DNA of 64,000 nucleotides from Sambucus nigra (GCA_949130495.1 CASBWL010000424.1:186001-250000); one strand, 5' to 3'. Positions 37,251 through 49,586 are shown, counted from the stretch's first letter. The notes: a model not told the origin generated them from the letters alone. Translations and numbers: made by a program.

Positions 37251-40200
37251 TGTAATACCCCGTATTTTTATGCTTTATAAATTTGGGGATTTATTAAATT
37301 TAATGTGAGATATTAATTTAATATAAATTCGGATAATTAAATTTGTTATAATTACTAACATGACGAGAGTTAGTAACCATTGGAAATTTGTTGAATATTA
37401 CAAATGAGTAAAGTAATATATGATATTGGTTCTATTAAATGTCACGAGTGAATAAAATGTCAATTTTAAAAATTTAAGTCGGGACGCGCCCGTGTCATGT
37501 CAGGACTAAATGTTGATTAATAATAGTGAATAAATTATAAGTCACCCGTATGGTCATTTCGAGTGTGCCAAAGTGTCCAGAAGGGTCGAGATAGTCAAAA
37601 TAATGTACCCAGGGGTTTAGTTTGAGTCTCAGAGCGTTTTTAGGCCTAATTGACGCCCCGGGGGGGCATTTTGGACATTTTACATTGTTAGGCTTCAAAA
37701 CCCACGAAAATTTTAGAGTTATATCATATTCTTAAGGTTGCATTCTAGGGTTAACTAAACCAAAAATAAGACACGGCCATTGGAGAAGGAAGGAGAGAGC
37801 TTGCCCAAGAGTTCTTGGCCAAAAACTCCTGTGTTTGCGCCACCGTCGCCGCCAAATGATAGATCGCGTAACAAGGATCACCACCACACCGACTTCAGCC
37901 GTAAATCTGAAACAAAAATCTCCACGCAAGTATTTATCTTGTTTAATTTCGTTAATGCTTCATTCATATTAGTTTAGGGTTGATTAGGGTGAGTTTCTAT
38001 GAAAGAAAACCCATGTTGGAGATTAATAATTGCATGTTGTAGTGATACAAATGATAATCTGGAATTCCCCTTCACATGTAGAGGTTGAACCACGGATTTA
38101 TGATGGATTAGAAGTAGAAATTCTAGAAAAAGAATGATTTCAATTATTTTGAAGAAAATTTTAGGGTTCATAAGAACTGTATAAATTTTGGCACTTTAAT
38201 CCATGATTCTGGATGAAACACTCACATGCCTTACGTTTAATATTGTCCATTTGAGTTTAGAATGATTGTGGTGTAAATTTTTGGTAGTTTGGGAGTTAAA
38301 AATATGGATTTGGATGATGTTGGATGACAGAACCCATAACTGATATTCTGCAGATTTCGCCATACCTGCTTGATCGATTGATCGAGCCAAGAGCTTTGAT
38401 CGATCGAAGGTTCGATCGATCGACCCCTTTCTATCGATCGATCGACCCTAGACTCATATTTTCCCCTTCTAAATAGTTGAATTAAATTTAGATGAATAAT
38501 AATCATTGGACATCCTTATTAAAATATTTTGGGAGATAAAGAAGACTAGTAGGACTTATAAAAAATAGGAAACCTTTAACGTAAGACGAGATTTACATTT
38601 TCGGGGATGTTTACATATAAGGGACGATGGAACTATGTATTAAAGTTAGGAGACGTGTAAGGTTGTTACGTTGGAAAATAAATGAGTACCTACTAAAATT
38701 ACAATTTGGGAAGATAAGAATCCATGAGTGTTACGTAGTAAGTTGGAATAATTCCTAATATTAAAGTAAGAAACGAATCATTATATGTGATAACTAAACA
38801 ATGAGAAATAAGGATAAATATCATAATTATGGGTTATGAGATGTACCTAAATTTGATATGCTAATAGTAGTAAATTTTATATGACTGTGTTTATGCATAT
38901 ACTATATACGTGTAAAAATCATGCCACGCTACTTGCTATCCCTGAGGTTACCGCGCTGGGACAATCTTATCTCGATGGGACCTTTAGGGGGGATACTGAC
39001 TCATACCCAAGAAGATAGGAATCCTAGGTACACGCTATCGGACAGATAGTCAGACGGTCCTAAGAGACGTGAGGGTATGTGCTGACCTCTTGGACTTGGA
39101 AACTATGCTTCGCCTCAATATTGTTTGTGATTTGTTTAAATACAGTTCGAGAGTGATTCCGAACTTGTATTTCCCTTAGTACGAGTGATACGGGGACTGG
39201 ATAGCAGAGTATGCCCGCACCATAATTGTTATGTAGGGTGCTGTTAGTATATATATATATATATATATTTTATCAGGATTAATATATATATTTAAATCTG
39301 AATTTGGGAACTACCTACTATGCTTAAGGTAAGTAAGAAATGAATAATTATTTCAATTGCGGAATAAGTGTTTGAAAAGTATAATGTGTTACTGAGAAAC
39401 TTTATTAGTAAATACGGTTTAATTGAAAACTTTGTTGTTAAATGAAATTAACCTCTTAAACAATTGAATTTGTCAGTTTAAATCTTACGAGAAACCTAAT
39501 GTTAAGATAAGTTAAACCATTGGGAAGGTTAGTACGATAGGCGTGCACATTAGTAGAGAGGTGAGAATTTCTCAAGGGAGTGCCGCACTAATATGTTGTT
39601 GCATTGGCCAGTAAATAATTTAAATACTTGCTAAACAAATTTTAAATCGTTTTTACAATCGGGCTCTCACCCGTTTCCACTTTCTTTTCTCTCTTGTATA
39701 TATATGTATATATTACAGGTGCCCAGCCACAGGGGCGTCTTGCATAGAATCCTTTGGAAGGAACGCGCTGCAACTTAGGTGGGAGTTGCAGGCCTCTTGC
39801 TTAAACGATCTCATTTGTTGATTCCACTACTAGTACTATTTATTCAGTTGGGCATGTGTCTCCCTTTCCATTATTCAGTTGTTTATTGGATATTGCGATT
39901 CATTTATTTCCAGTATTTACATTTTGGGAGTTATTACCGTCAGGATGTTTCCCGTTAAGTTTTAATGTTGGAATTACTTAGTTGGATATTTAATTATTTG
40001 GATTGGTTGTTCCAGTATATTTGTTGGATGATTCTTAACTTATCATTTAATTAAAGAATTAAATGTTGGATTACAAAAAAAAAAATTTGGAAACTAATGT
40101 CTAAAAAAAAATGGTTTTGACACTTAGCTTAATTATTTAGGGTGTTTAAATTGGAAAAGTTATTTTCACAACAGTGATACTAAGAATGAACCAACAGTCA

Positions 40201-40260
40201 CCTTGATTATAATTTAATAAAGGACTGATCACCCGGTATTTAATTAGGCGGGGTGTCACA
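37251..40260 (+). repeat. gypsy 5' LTR
   Basis: The LTR is 3010 bp, starting TGTAATACCCCG and ending GGCGGGGTGTCACA. At 38370-38450 it contains a dense cluster of ATCGATCGAT palindromes, also in the 3' LTR (46246-46326). Its last 550 bp keep the block GTGCCCAGCCACAGGGGCG that the 3' LTR lacks. In the first 300 bp I count about 13 differences from the 3' LTR, about 4 percent, nearly all transitions. Confidence 0.93.
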
Positions 40261-40262
40261 GG

Positions 40263-40274
40263 TGGTATCAGAGC
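40263..40274 (+). other. primer binding site for tRNA-iMet (gypsy element)
   Basis: TGGTATCAGAGC lies two bases after the end of the 5' LTR and is complementary to the 3' end of initiator tRNA-Met. Confidence 0.93.
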
Positions 40275-40444
40275 ATCAGGTTCTAGTGTCCTTAGGATCT
40301 GTACGACTTGTTTCGCTTTCAACTTAGCATTCTAGTTATAGCGCCCTATTTTTAGGATTGTTGTATTCCTGCTTTTACGATTACGTCTTCATCTATTTCA
40401 GATTTGATAATAACTATAGACTAATAAATTTCTTCACGTTTAAG

Positions 40445-41173
40445 ATGCCTCCGAGACGTGCACCAAAGGAAAGGCGTGCCCAAGCCGAGCAGCCAGCAAC
40501 TCCGGCTCAGGGAACGATGAATGCTAATGAGGTAGCCGCAATTGTTGCTCAGGCGGTGAATGTCGCGCTAGCGGTAGTACAACAGGATCCACCCCAAGTT
40601 CAGGCAGTGGCGCCAGTACCTGCACAACTTCCATCTGCATGGGAGCAGGTTAGGGATGCCTTTCAGAAGGCGCAGCCCCCTGAGTTCTCGGGTAGTTCAA
40701 ATATCATCATCGTCAACCAATTGAAGAAAGATATCCAGAGGAATCTGTGTATGTATGGGTGCACATACGTACAAAAACAATTGTTGGCTTCATTTAAGCT
40801 AGTGGGGGGCACTTTGAAGTGGTGGGAGTCCACCACCACCTTGGAGGAGAGGGATACTATCCCGATTCAGTCATTCTGGGAGCGGTTTGACAGCAAGTAT
40901 TTTCCGACCGCCGTGCAAACTGAGATGAGGCAAAAGTTACTGAACTTGAAGCAGGAAAATTCTACTGCTGCTAAGTATGAAGAGGAGTTCACAAGACTTC
41001 TCACTATAGTGCCAGATGAGGCACCCACTGAGGGCAAGAAGATATTGTTATTTGTGGACGGGTTAGCTTGGGGGATCCGTCAGCACCTTATAGGGAATCT
41101 AACTCTGAGTACTTACACAAATGTACTCAATGCTGCTTTGCTACACTACCAGGACCATCGCTTCCATCTGTAG
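40445..41173 (+). pseudogene. gypsy gag (capsid part)
   Basis: I prefer the ATG at 40445 (MPPRRAPKERR), the usual start of this group's gag, over the longer upstream frame. After a glutamine- and alanine-rich stretch, the retrotransposon gag domain follows at roughly residues 75-240, with QPPEFSGSS, LKWWESTTTLEERD, SFWERFDSKYFP and EEEFTRLLTIVP. A TAG at 41171 ends the frame where the family normally continues. The product would form the particle shell and package element RNA. Further TAG codons and at least one frameshift lie between here and the zinc knuckle, so a full gag cannot be made. Confidence 0.88.
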
Positions 41174-41261
41174 GGAGGCAAGCGAGCAGGAGAGTCTAGC
41201 CAGTAGGGGAGGACAGGGGGTAATGATGCTATTGGAGCACCGACATTTTTAGGGACAGACT

Positions 41262-41560
41262 CGCCCGCATGAGGAGAGTTCCCATTAGGGGGACCCTACT
41301 AAGCGGTTACGATCAGTAGATTCCAGGAAGGGATTTGGGGGATTTAGGCAGGGTCAGCAGGGCCAGCCTAATCATCAGGGCCAGCAAGGCCAACACCGCC
41401 AGCAGCAGGGCCAACAGCGATTTCATCAGGGCCAGCAGGGCCAATGGCGGGGTGGTAATGGCCAGCAGGGCTGTAATCAGCAGGTACAGAGGGGAGGTAA
41501 TTTCAGGGGCCGATGTTTCGTGTGCGGCAAGAATGACCATAAGTGCCAGGATTGTCCATA
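41262..41560 (+). pseudogene. gag C-terminus: Gln/Gly-rich linker and CCHC zinc knuckle
   Basis: In a different frame from the capsid part, a linker of repeated QGQQGQ units leads to CFVCGKNDHKCQDC at 41514-41555, a complete C-x2-C-x4-H-x4-C zinc knuckle that would bind the element RNA. TAG codons at about 41292 and directly after the knuckle (41559) interrupt it. The glutamine-rich repeats are written in CAG codons, which makes this stretch prone to TAG formation. Confidence 0.8.
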
Positions 41561-41754
41561 GGGTGATAAGGCCCCACAGCAGCAGGGTACCCGTAATGAG
41601 CCACAAAGGCCACTTTTTCCCTTCGCGCTCCCAGCACCAGCTCAAGTACCATCCCTACCAGCCATTCCAGCCGCTCCAGTACAGCAGGGGAAGTTACAGT
41701 ACGAACGTGTCTATAACGTCTACCAGGTAGCAGCTCCACAGGAATCGCCCGCGA

Positions 41755-44700
41755 TTGAGGGTATGTTTCCTATCCATGGTACTATGGGTTGTGTTTTATT
41801 TGACTGGGGCGATGCACTATTTTATAGCTACCCATTTTGTGAAGGCCTTAGGGTTATTAGATACAGCAGAGAACACTGTAATGTGTGTAGACTCACCATT
41901 GGGAAATGGATCAGTAATTTTATTTATATGCTGGGGTGTGGGGGTAGAGATCGGTAGCTTGGTATTACCAGCAGACATGTTAGTCTTAGATATGCATGAG
42001 CACGACGTTATTATTGGTATGGATTGTCTCACGGCTTACAGAGCCATGATAGATTATTTCGGTGGTAGTATTGTCTTTACCATTCCGGGGCAAGAGATGC
42101 TTGTAGTGCCGATGCCTAGCCCAGAGGGAGGCTCGACCGCTCATTTATATTACATAGAGGAGGATACCTCTAAGGAGGTTGTAATTCCCTTAGATTCGAT
42201 CCCAGTTGTTCGTGAGTATTCCGATGTATTTCAGGAGATACCAGGCTTACCCCCTAGTCGAGAGATAGATTTTGTTATAGATTTATTACCAGATACTCGA
42301 CCTATAGCACGCGCTCCATATCGTATGGCTCTGGCATAGATGCGAGAGTTACGAGATCAGATAAAGCAGCTGTTAGGTCAGGGCTTCACTCATAGGAGCA
42401 CCTCACCTTGGGGCACTCCAGTTTTGTTTGTGAAAAAGAGAGATGGTTCACTGAGACTATGTGTGGACTACGGCGAGAGGAACAAGGTCACGATACGGAA
42501 CAAGTATTCGTTGCCTCGAATCGATGATCTGTTCGACCAGCTGAGGGGAGCAACTTTATTTTCGAAGATAAATCTGAGGTTAGGGTACCATCAGCTACGT
42601 ATTAGGGAGAAGGATGTTTCAAAGACTACTTTCCTGACGAGATATGGATCCTATGAGTTCAGAGTGATGCCATTTGGACTCACAAATGCTCCATACATAT
42701 TCATGGACTTGATGAACCGAGTGTTCAGAGAGTTCTTGGATCAGTTTGTCATCGTCTTCATAGATGACATCCTAATATACTCACACTCCAAGGAGGAGCA
42801 TGCCGAGCACTTGAGTTAGGTTCTTCAGACTCTACGAGAGCATCAGTTGTATGCTAAGTAGGAGAAGTGCGGATTTTGGTTGCGGGAAGTACAGTTCTTG
42901 GGAAATGTTGTTTCTGAACAAGGGATAGCAGTTGACCCGAGTAAAGTGTCAGCGGTGAGGGAGTGGGGACAGCCCACGACACCGACGGAAGTACATAGTT
43001 TCTTGGGATTAGTCGGATACTACAAGAGATTCATTAGGGGTTTCTCCAAAATAGCGGGTCCATTGACGAACCTGACTCGCAAGGGGATACCATATGTTTG
43101 GGACGATGCTTATCATTTGGCTTTCGACGAGCTGAAGGACAAGCTTACTTCAGCACTGATCCTTGCTTTACCTAAACCAGGCGTGGAGTATCTGGTTTAC
43201 ACCGATGCCTCTTTGCGGGGACTTGGGGGAGTACTTCAACAGGAGGATAAGGCTATAGCTTTTTCCTCCTACAAGCTTAAGGAGCATGAGAAGAATTACC
43301 CCACCCACGACCTAGAGTTAGCAGCGGTCATTTTTGCATTGAGGATATGGAGGCACTATTTATTGGGGGAGAAATTTTGCTTGTTCACAAACCACAAGTC
43401 ACTACAGTACCTGTTCACTCAGCGAGAGCTGAATATGCATCAGCGCAGGTGGTTAGAGTTTGTGAAGGACTACCAGTTTGACATACAGTACCATCTGGGG
43501 AAGGCCAACGTAGTTGCTGATGCGTTGAGCCGTAGACCGGTAGATGATGTAGTGGACGTCTGGAAAGCAAAGTGGAAAGAGTTGGGTCACCAGGACGCAA
43601 TAGCCCATTCCTTAATATCTGTCATGACCGTGACACTCGAGATTGTTACGAGGGTGATACAGGCGCAGACCGCAGACCCATTTTGCCAGGAGCAGATTGT
43701 ATGACTTTTAGCCGAGGGAGCTGAGTCCTATTCTGTTAGTTCTAATGGGGGTTTGGGGTTTAATGGGATATTGGTGGTCCCAGAAGGAGCAGACTTGCGT
43801 CATGCAGTGATGACCCAGTCTCACGGGTCCCGATTTGCAGTGCATCCTGGGGGAGATAAGATGTACCAGGATATGAGGCAGCAATACTGGTTGAGTGGGA
43901 AGAAAAAGGACATTGCTGAGTTCGTGTCCAAGTGTTCCACCTTCCAGCTGGTAAAGGTGGACCACCAGAAACCGTCAGGGTTACTTCAGCCATTGGAAAT
44001 ACCCGCGTGGAAGTGGGAGAGTATTTCTATGGATTTTATTCTTGGGTTGCCTACATCACAGCGGGGCCACGACTCCATCTGGGTGATTGTGGATCGTTTG
44101 ACCAAGGTGGCTCATTTTCTTCCGGTACGGACAGACTATACCACGGGTCAGTATGCTTAGTTGTTCATTGCTGAGATAGTCAGATTATATGGGGTGCCCC
44201 TGAATATTGTGTCATATAGAGACAAGATTTTCTTGTCGCGTTTCTGGGAGATCTTTCAGGAGGCTGTGGGTACAGAGTTAAGGTTGAGTTCAGCTTATCA
44301 CCCACAGATTGATGGACAAATAGAGCTTACTAATAAGATGTTGGAGGATATGTTACGCATGTGTGTCCTTGATTTTGGAGGAGGTTGGGAGCCACATCTT
44401 CCACTGGTGGAGTTCGCTTATTATAACTCTTATCAGTTCACGATTGGCATGGCTCCATTTGAGGCTTTGTATGGAAGACCTTGTCGTTCCCCAACTTGTT
44501 GGCTAGAGGTGGGGGATAACAAGTTGCTCGGACCAGAGGTGATTTAGGAAACCTCCGCTAGGATTCAGATGATCAGGAGTCGCATTCGAGTAGCCCAGGA
44601 CAGGCAGAAAAGCTACCCCGATGCAAAATGGTTCTTCCGGGAGTTTAATGTGGGGGACCAAGTTTTACTACGTGTATCTCCTATAAAAGGAGTGATGAGG

Positions 44701-45120
44701 TTCGGGAAGAAAGGGAAATTAGCCCCGAGGTACGGGGGACTATTTCCCATTATCAAGAGGATTGGGCCGGTACCATACAGATTGAGGCTGCCAGAGCATT
44801 TACATCGCATTCACGATGTGTTCCACATCTCGTCGTTGAGACGATACCTTCAGGATGATATGGCCCACACCCACATCCCAATAGAATAGATAGACTTACA
44901 TCCTGATAGCTCTTACGAGGAGAGACCAGTGGCTATCCTAGACCATAGTGAAAGGAGATTGAGTTCGAAGCTAGTTCCACTTATACGGGTCAAGTGGGAG
45001 CATCATAATGTGGAGGAATCCACCTGGGAGCGCGAGGCAAATATGTGCGAGAGATACCCGGATCTATTCTTACCAGGTATGCCTTATTTTTCAAATTTCG
45101 GGATGAAATTTCGTTATTAG
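41755..45120 (+). pseudogene. gypsy pol: protease, RT, RNase H, integrase, chromodomain
   Basis: One frame runs for 3.4 kb, broken by stops at 42337, 42817, 42858, 43702, 44158, 44545 and 44887, and ends at 45118-45120, nine bases before the 3' LTR. Protease: the active-site region near 41800 has a frame change and the Asp-Ser/Thr-Gly triad is altered. Reverse transcriptase: about 42340-42900 with the catalytic FIDD intact at 42757-42768. RNase [21 protein letters not shown] and NVVADALSR present, but the usual TDHKSL reads TNHKSL. Integrase: the HHCC finger has lost a cysteine, the first catalytic Asp is present (MDFILGLP), the second is Tyr (SYRD), and the Glu region is present. The tail RVKWEHHNVEESTWERE resembles a chromodomain. 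Confidence 0.93.
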
Positions 45121-45129
45121 GGGGAAGTA
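45118..45129 (+). other. polypurine tract (gypsy element)
   Basis: TAGGGGGAAGTA abuts the 3' LTR start and includes the pol stop codon. It would prime plus-strand DNA synthesis. Confidence 0.85.
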
Positions 45130-47132
45130 TGTAATACCCCGTATTTTTATGCTTTATAAATTTAGGGATTTATTAAATTTAATGTGAGATATTAATTTAA
45201 TATAAATCCAGATAATTAAATTTGTTATAATTACTAACGTGATGAGAGTTAGTAACCATTGGAAATTTATTGAATATTACTAATGAGTAAAGTAATATAT
45301 GATATTGGTTCTATTAAATGTCATGAGTGAATAAAATGTCAATTTTGAAAATTTAAGTTGGGATGCGCCCGTGTCGTGTCGGGACTAAATGTTGATTAAT
45401 AATAGTGAATAAATTATAAGTCACCTGTATGGTCATTTTGAGTGCGCCAATGTGTCCGTAAGGGTCGAGATAGTCAAAATAATGTACCCGGGGGTTTAGT
45501 TTGAGTCTCGGGGCATTTTTAGGCCTAATTGACACCCCTGGAGGGCATTTTGGACATTTTACCTTTTTAAGCTTGAAAACCCACGAAAATTTTAGAGTTA
45601 TATCAGATGCTTAAGGTTTCCTTCTAGGGTTAACTCAACCAAAAATAAGAAACGAACATTGGAGAAGGAAGTAGAGAGCTTGCCCAAGAGTTCTAGGCCA
45701 AAAACTCCCCCGTTTGCGCCGCCGTCGCCGCCAAACGATAGATCGTATAACAAGGATCACCACCACACCGATTTCAGCCGTAAATCAGAAACAAAATTCT
45801 CCAAGAAAGTATTTCTCCTGCTTAATTTCGTTAATGCTTCATTAATATTAGTTTAGGGTTGATTAGGGTGAGTTTCCATGAAAGAAAACCCATTTTGGAG
45901 ATTAATAATTGCATGTTGTAGTGATATAAATGATAATCTGGAATTCCCCTTAACATGTAGAGGTTGAACCACGGATTTACGATGGATTAGAAGTAGAAAT
46001 TCTGGAAAAAGAATGATTTGAATTATTTTAAAGAAAATTTTAGGGTTCATAAGAATTGTATAAATTTTGGCACTTTAATCCATGATTTTGGATGAAAAAC
46101 TCACAGGCCTTACATTTAATATTGTCCATTTGAGTTTAGAATGATTGTGGTACAAATTTCTGGGAGTTTGGGAGTTAAAAATCTTGATTTGGATGATGTT
46201 GGATGACAGAACCCGTAACTGATATTCTGCAGATTTCGCCATACCTGCTTGATCGATCGATCGAGCCAAGAGCTTCGATCGATCGAAGGTTCGATTGATC
46301 GAGCCCTTTCTATCGATCGATCGACCCCTCCTGGAAGACTCATATTTTCCCCTTCTAAAGAGCTGAATTAAATTTAGATGAATAATAATCCTTTGACATC
46401 CTTATTAAAATATTTTGGGAGATAAAAAAGACCAGTAGGACTTATTAAAAATATGAAACCTTTAACGTAAGATGAGATTTACATTTTCGGGGATGTTTAC
46501 ATATAAGGGACGATGGAACTATGAATTAAAGTGGGGAGACGCGTAAGGTAGTTACGTTGGGAAATAAATGAGTACCTACTGAAATTACAATTTGGGAAGA
46601 TAAGAATCCATGAGTGTTACGTAGTAAGTTGGAATAATTCCTCAAATTAAAGTAAGAAACGAATCATTATATGTGATAACTAAACAATGAGAAATAAGGA
46701 TAAATATCATAATTATGGGTTATGAGATGTACCTAAATTTGATATGCTAATAGTAGTAAAATTTATATGAATGTGATTATGCATATACAATGTACGTGTA
46801 AAAATCATGCCATGCTACTTGCTATCCCTGAGGTTACCACGCTGGGACAGTCTTATCTCGATGGAACCTTTATGGGGGATACTGACTCATACCCAAGAAG
46901 ATAGGAATCCTAGGTACAGGCTATCGGATCGATAGTCAGACGGTCCTAAGATACGTGAGGGTATGTGCTGACCTCTTGGACTTGGAAACTATGCTTCGCC
47001 TCAATATTGTTTGTGTTTTGTTTAAATACAATTCGAAAGTGATTCCGAACTTATATTTCCCTTAGTACGAGTGATACGGGGACTGGATAACAGAGTATGC
47101 CCGCACCATAATTGTTATGTGGGGTGCTGTTA

Positions 47133-47181
<49 letters not shown>

Positions 47182-47771
47182 GAGGATTAATATATATATT
47201 TAAATCTGAATTTGGGAACTACCTACTATGCTTAAGGTAAGTAAGAAATGAATAATTATTTCAATTGGGGAATAAGTGTTTGAAAAGTATAATGTGTTAC
47301 TGATAAACTTTATTAGTAAATAAGGTTTAATTGAGAACTTTGTTGTTAAATGAAATTAACCTCTCAAACAATTGAATTTGTCAGTTTAAATCTTACGAGA
47401 AACCTAATGTTAAGATAAGTTAAACCATTGGGAAGGTTAGTGCGATAGGCGTGCACATTAGTAGAGAGGTGAGAATTTCTCAAGGGAGTGCCGCACTAAT
47501 ATGTTGTTGCATTGGCCAGTAAACAATTTAAATACTTGCTAAACAAATTTTAAATCATTTTTACAATCGGGCTCTGACCCGTTTCCACTTTCTTTTCTCT
47601 CTTGTATATATATATATATATATGGTTTTGACACTTAGCTTAATTATTTAGGGTGTTTAAATTGGAAAAGTTATTTTCACGATAGTGATGCTAAGAATGA
47701 ACCAACCGTCACCTTGAATATAATTTAATATAGGACTGATCACCCAGTATTTAATTAGGCGGGGTGTCACA
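45130..47771 (+). repeat. gypsy 3' LTR with a roughly 400-bp deletion
   Basis: The LTR is 2642 bp and matches the 5' LTR throughout, except that the 5' LTR segment about 39712-40110, from the TATATA run before the GTGCCCAGCCAC block up to ATGGTTTTGACAC, is missing. In its place a TA run (47607-47623) joins directly to GGTTTTGACACTTAG. Its first TA microsatellite (47135-47178) is longer than in the 5' LTR (39249-39270). The missing part is present in the related LTR at 61031-61440. Confidence 0.92.
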
Positions 47772-47851
47772 TTTTCCTCACCGCATTGTTCCCTCCAATT
47801 TCTCTCTCTCTCTCTCTATGCATTGCTCTCACTCTCTCTACTTTCAGGTTG

Positions 47852-47853
47852 GT

Positions 47854-47905
<52 letters not shown>

Positions 47906-48106
47906 ATATATGTGCATGTATATATATGTGTGCATGTGTGTGTATGGGTGTGTGTACGTGTGTGTGTGTATGTGTGTGTGTGCATGTGTGTGTGTGGTGG
48001 GGGAAGGGGGTGGGGGTGGGGAGGGGTGTGGGGCTGTGTGTGTGTGTGTGGTGGGGGGTGGGGCAGGTTGTGTGTGTGTGTGTGTGTGGTGGGGGTGGGG
48101 AAGGGG

Positions 48107-48151
<45 letters not shown>

Positions 48152-48365
48152 GTAGAGGAAGGAGGTGGGGCAGGGATGGGTGGGTGGGTGGTGGGGTAGG
48201 GGTGGGGCTGCGTGTGTGTGTCTGTGTGTGTATTTGCGCATGTATTGTGCATGTTTGTGCGTGTTTATGCGTATGTGCGAGAGAGGAAAATGATGGGGAG
48301 GGTGTGACGGGGGTGGGGCTGCATGCATGTGTGTGTGTGTGTGCGTGTGCGTGTGTGTGGGTGTG
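47852..48365. repeat. (CT)n tract and G-rich TG minisatellite in the CACTA leader
   Basis: A pure CT run (47852-47896) is followed, from about 47928, by 430 bp of TGTGTGTG alternating with GTGGTGGGGG(A/T)GGGG blocks. Repeated runs of four or five G suggest G-quadruplex potential on the plus strand. Five overlapping open frames on both strands here (for example 47764-48366 and 48328-47816) are translations of the repeat. Confidence 0.93.
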
Positions 48366-48752
48366 ATTGGTTTATTAGATATTTTTTCTCATATGCAAGT
48401 AGTGTCCTTTGTAAATGAATTGATTGATTATTAATTTTTTTACTAAATTAATATATGAAAGTAGGATTTCCCCTCATTGTAAATTAGAAAATTAATAATT
48501 GTATACTTTAACTGTTAGTTTAATTGATGAAAATAATTAATTGAGTACATGAATTAGAAGGAGTACGGGATACACATTTGTTGTTGACATTGCGATTGGA
48601 TTATAGTGGATTGATGTTGGGTTGGTCAATTTTAAAAGTGGCATGACCACTGGATTATTGTCCATATGGGGGTGGGATTTTTCAACTTTTTTTAAAAATT
48701 ACTTTGTATAACTAACAATATATATATAGTATGATAATTAAATGAAACATAC
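48366..48752. other. CACTA spacer before tnp2 remnant
   Basis: AT-rich sequence without recognisable signals, between the G-rich minisatellite and the transposase remnant. Confidence 0.4.
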
Positions 48753-49178
48753 TTGAAATTACATATAGTGCGCATAGATACTAGCCTTCTAGTTCTTGTG
48801 CGTACGCGGAGTTTTCAAGGTGAATTGAAAGTTCCTTTTGTCCCCGACCAACCTTCACAACAACCTTCAACAAGTAGGATAGATGTAGAAGGGGACGACG
48901 TAGATCATAATATGTTAGAGGATTTAGTTGATGATACGTACGGAGTTTATGAAGCAGAGGAGAATGAGGTTATTGATGATGTACAAGGTTCAAGTGCTCG
49001 TGAAGATATCACGATAAACCTTGACGATGACTTCCAATGTTTAAAATTTAAGGCGAACCAACCGTTATACTCTGACTGTGAGAAAGATCAAACAACTTTA
49101 TATGACATGGTTGGTTTGCACAGTTTGAAGATGCAGTACGGTTTGTATGGTAATAGCGTGATAGGAATTCTGAAATGG
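48753..49178 (+). pseudogene. tnp2-like transposase, N-terminal remnant
   Basis: The frame encodes an acidic stretch (VDDTYGVYEAEENEVIDD), then QPLYSDCEKDQTTLYDMVGL and HSLKMQYGLYGNSVIGILKW. In plant CACTA elements the tnp2 protein has an N-terminal DDTYG-type acidic region followed by PLYPGC and L-x2-KxxxxWSxxSF blocks, so this is its beginning, before the catalytic part. The reading frame then runs into G-rich TG repeat (from 49186) and ends at 49229. The catalytic domain, normally several hundred residues, is absent. No convincing start codon context was found. Confidence 0.6.
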
Positions 49179-49185
49179 GGGGCTA

Positions 49186-49375
49186 TTTGTGTGTGTGTGT
49201 GGTGGGGGAAGGGGGTGGGGCAGGGTTGAGGGGGGAAGGGGGAGGGATGGTAATAAATATTCTAATTTGTACTAAAACATCCATTTTTAATGCTTTTAAT
49301 TGATTTTCACTTTATCATTTTCACTCTTGTATAGTGTACGTGTGTGTGGGCAATAGGGGTGGGGGTGGGGATGTT
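49186..49375. repeat. G-rich TG repeat, copy of the leader minisatellite
   Basis: TGTGTGTGGTGGGGGAAGGG at about 49193 repeats the composition and even the wording of 47987-48010, and a shorter relative lies at 49338-49372. It replaces the expected continuation of the tnp2 gene. Confidence 0.8.
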
Positions 49376-49586
49376 TAACAGTAACAATTCATTTTTATTT
49401 GTAGTAATTGTGCGTATTTTCATGTCTTCTTCTAATTCATTTTGATTTGTACTAATAACATTTTGTTACAGCAAATGTCTCCTTCAAGTATTAAGTCGAG
49501 GATGATGATTCTAGTTATGATGATGTCATCTGGGCTCGATTGTAGCGGAGGCGACGAGGGCTTCTCGGCCCCTAGGCTCCAAAAAT

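Larger units (their letters stand above)
37251..47771 (+). mobile_element. Ty3/gypsy chromovirus (Tekay/Del-like), near-complete but dead
   Basis: Long LTRs (37251-40260 and 45130-47771) with TG...CA ends are flanked by a perfect duplication TTTTC (37246-37250 and 47772-47776). A tRNA-Met primer site follows the 5' LTR, a purine tract GGGGGAAG precedes the 3' LTR, and gag, protease, reverse transcriptase, RNase H, integrase and a C-terminal chromodomain-like end lie between in that order. Domain order and chromodomain-like tail indicate a chromovirus, and the wording of the integrase suits Tekay/Del. The element sits in the CACTA 5' end and therefore entered after the CACTA insertion. Confidence 0.93.

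Noticed and set aside
41313..42032. Minus-strand frames under gag-pol
   Set aside because: They are shadows of the plus-strand gypsy coding sequence, which has clear domain motifs.
47764..48366. Five overlapping open frames of 110-200 residues on both strands
   Set aside because: They are translations of CT and TG/G-rich repeats (SLSLSL, CVCVCV, THTHTH). No complex sequence is present.
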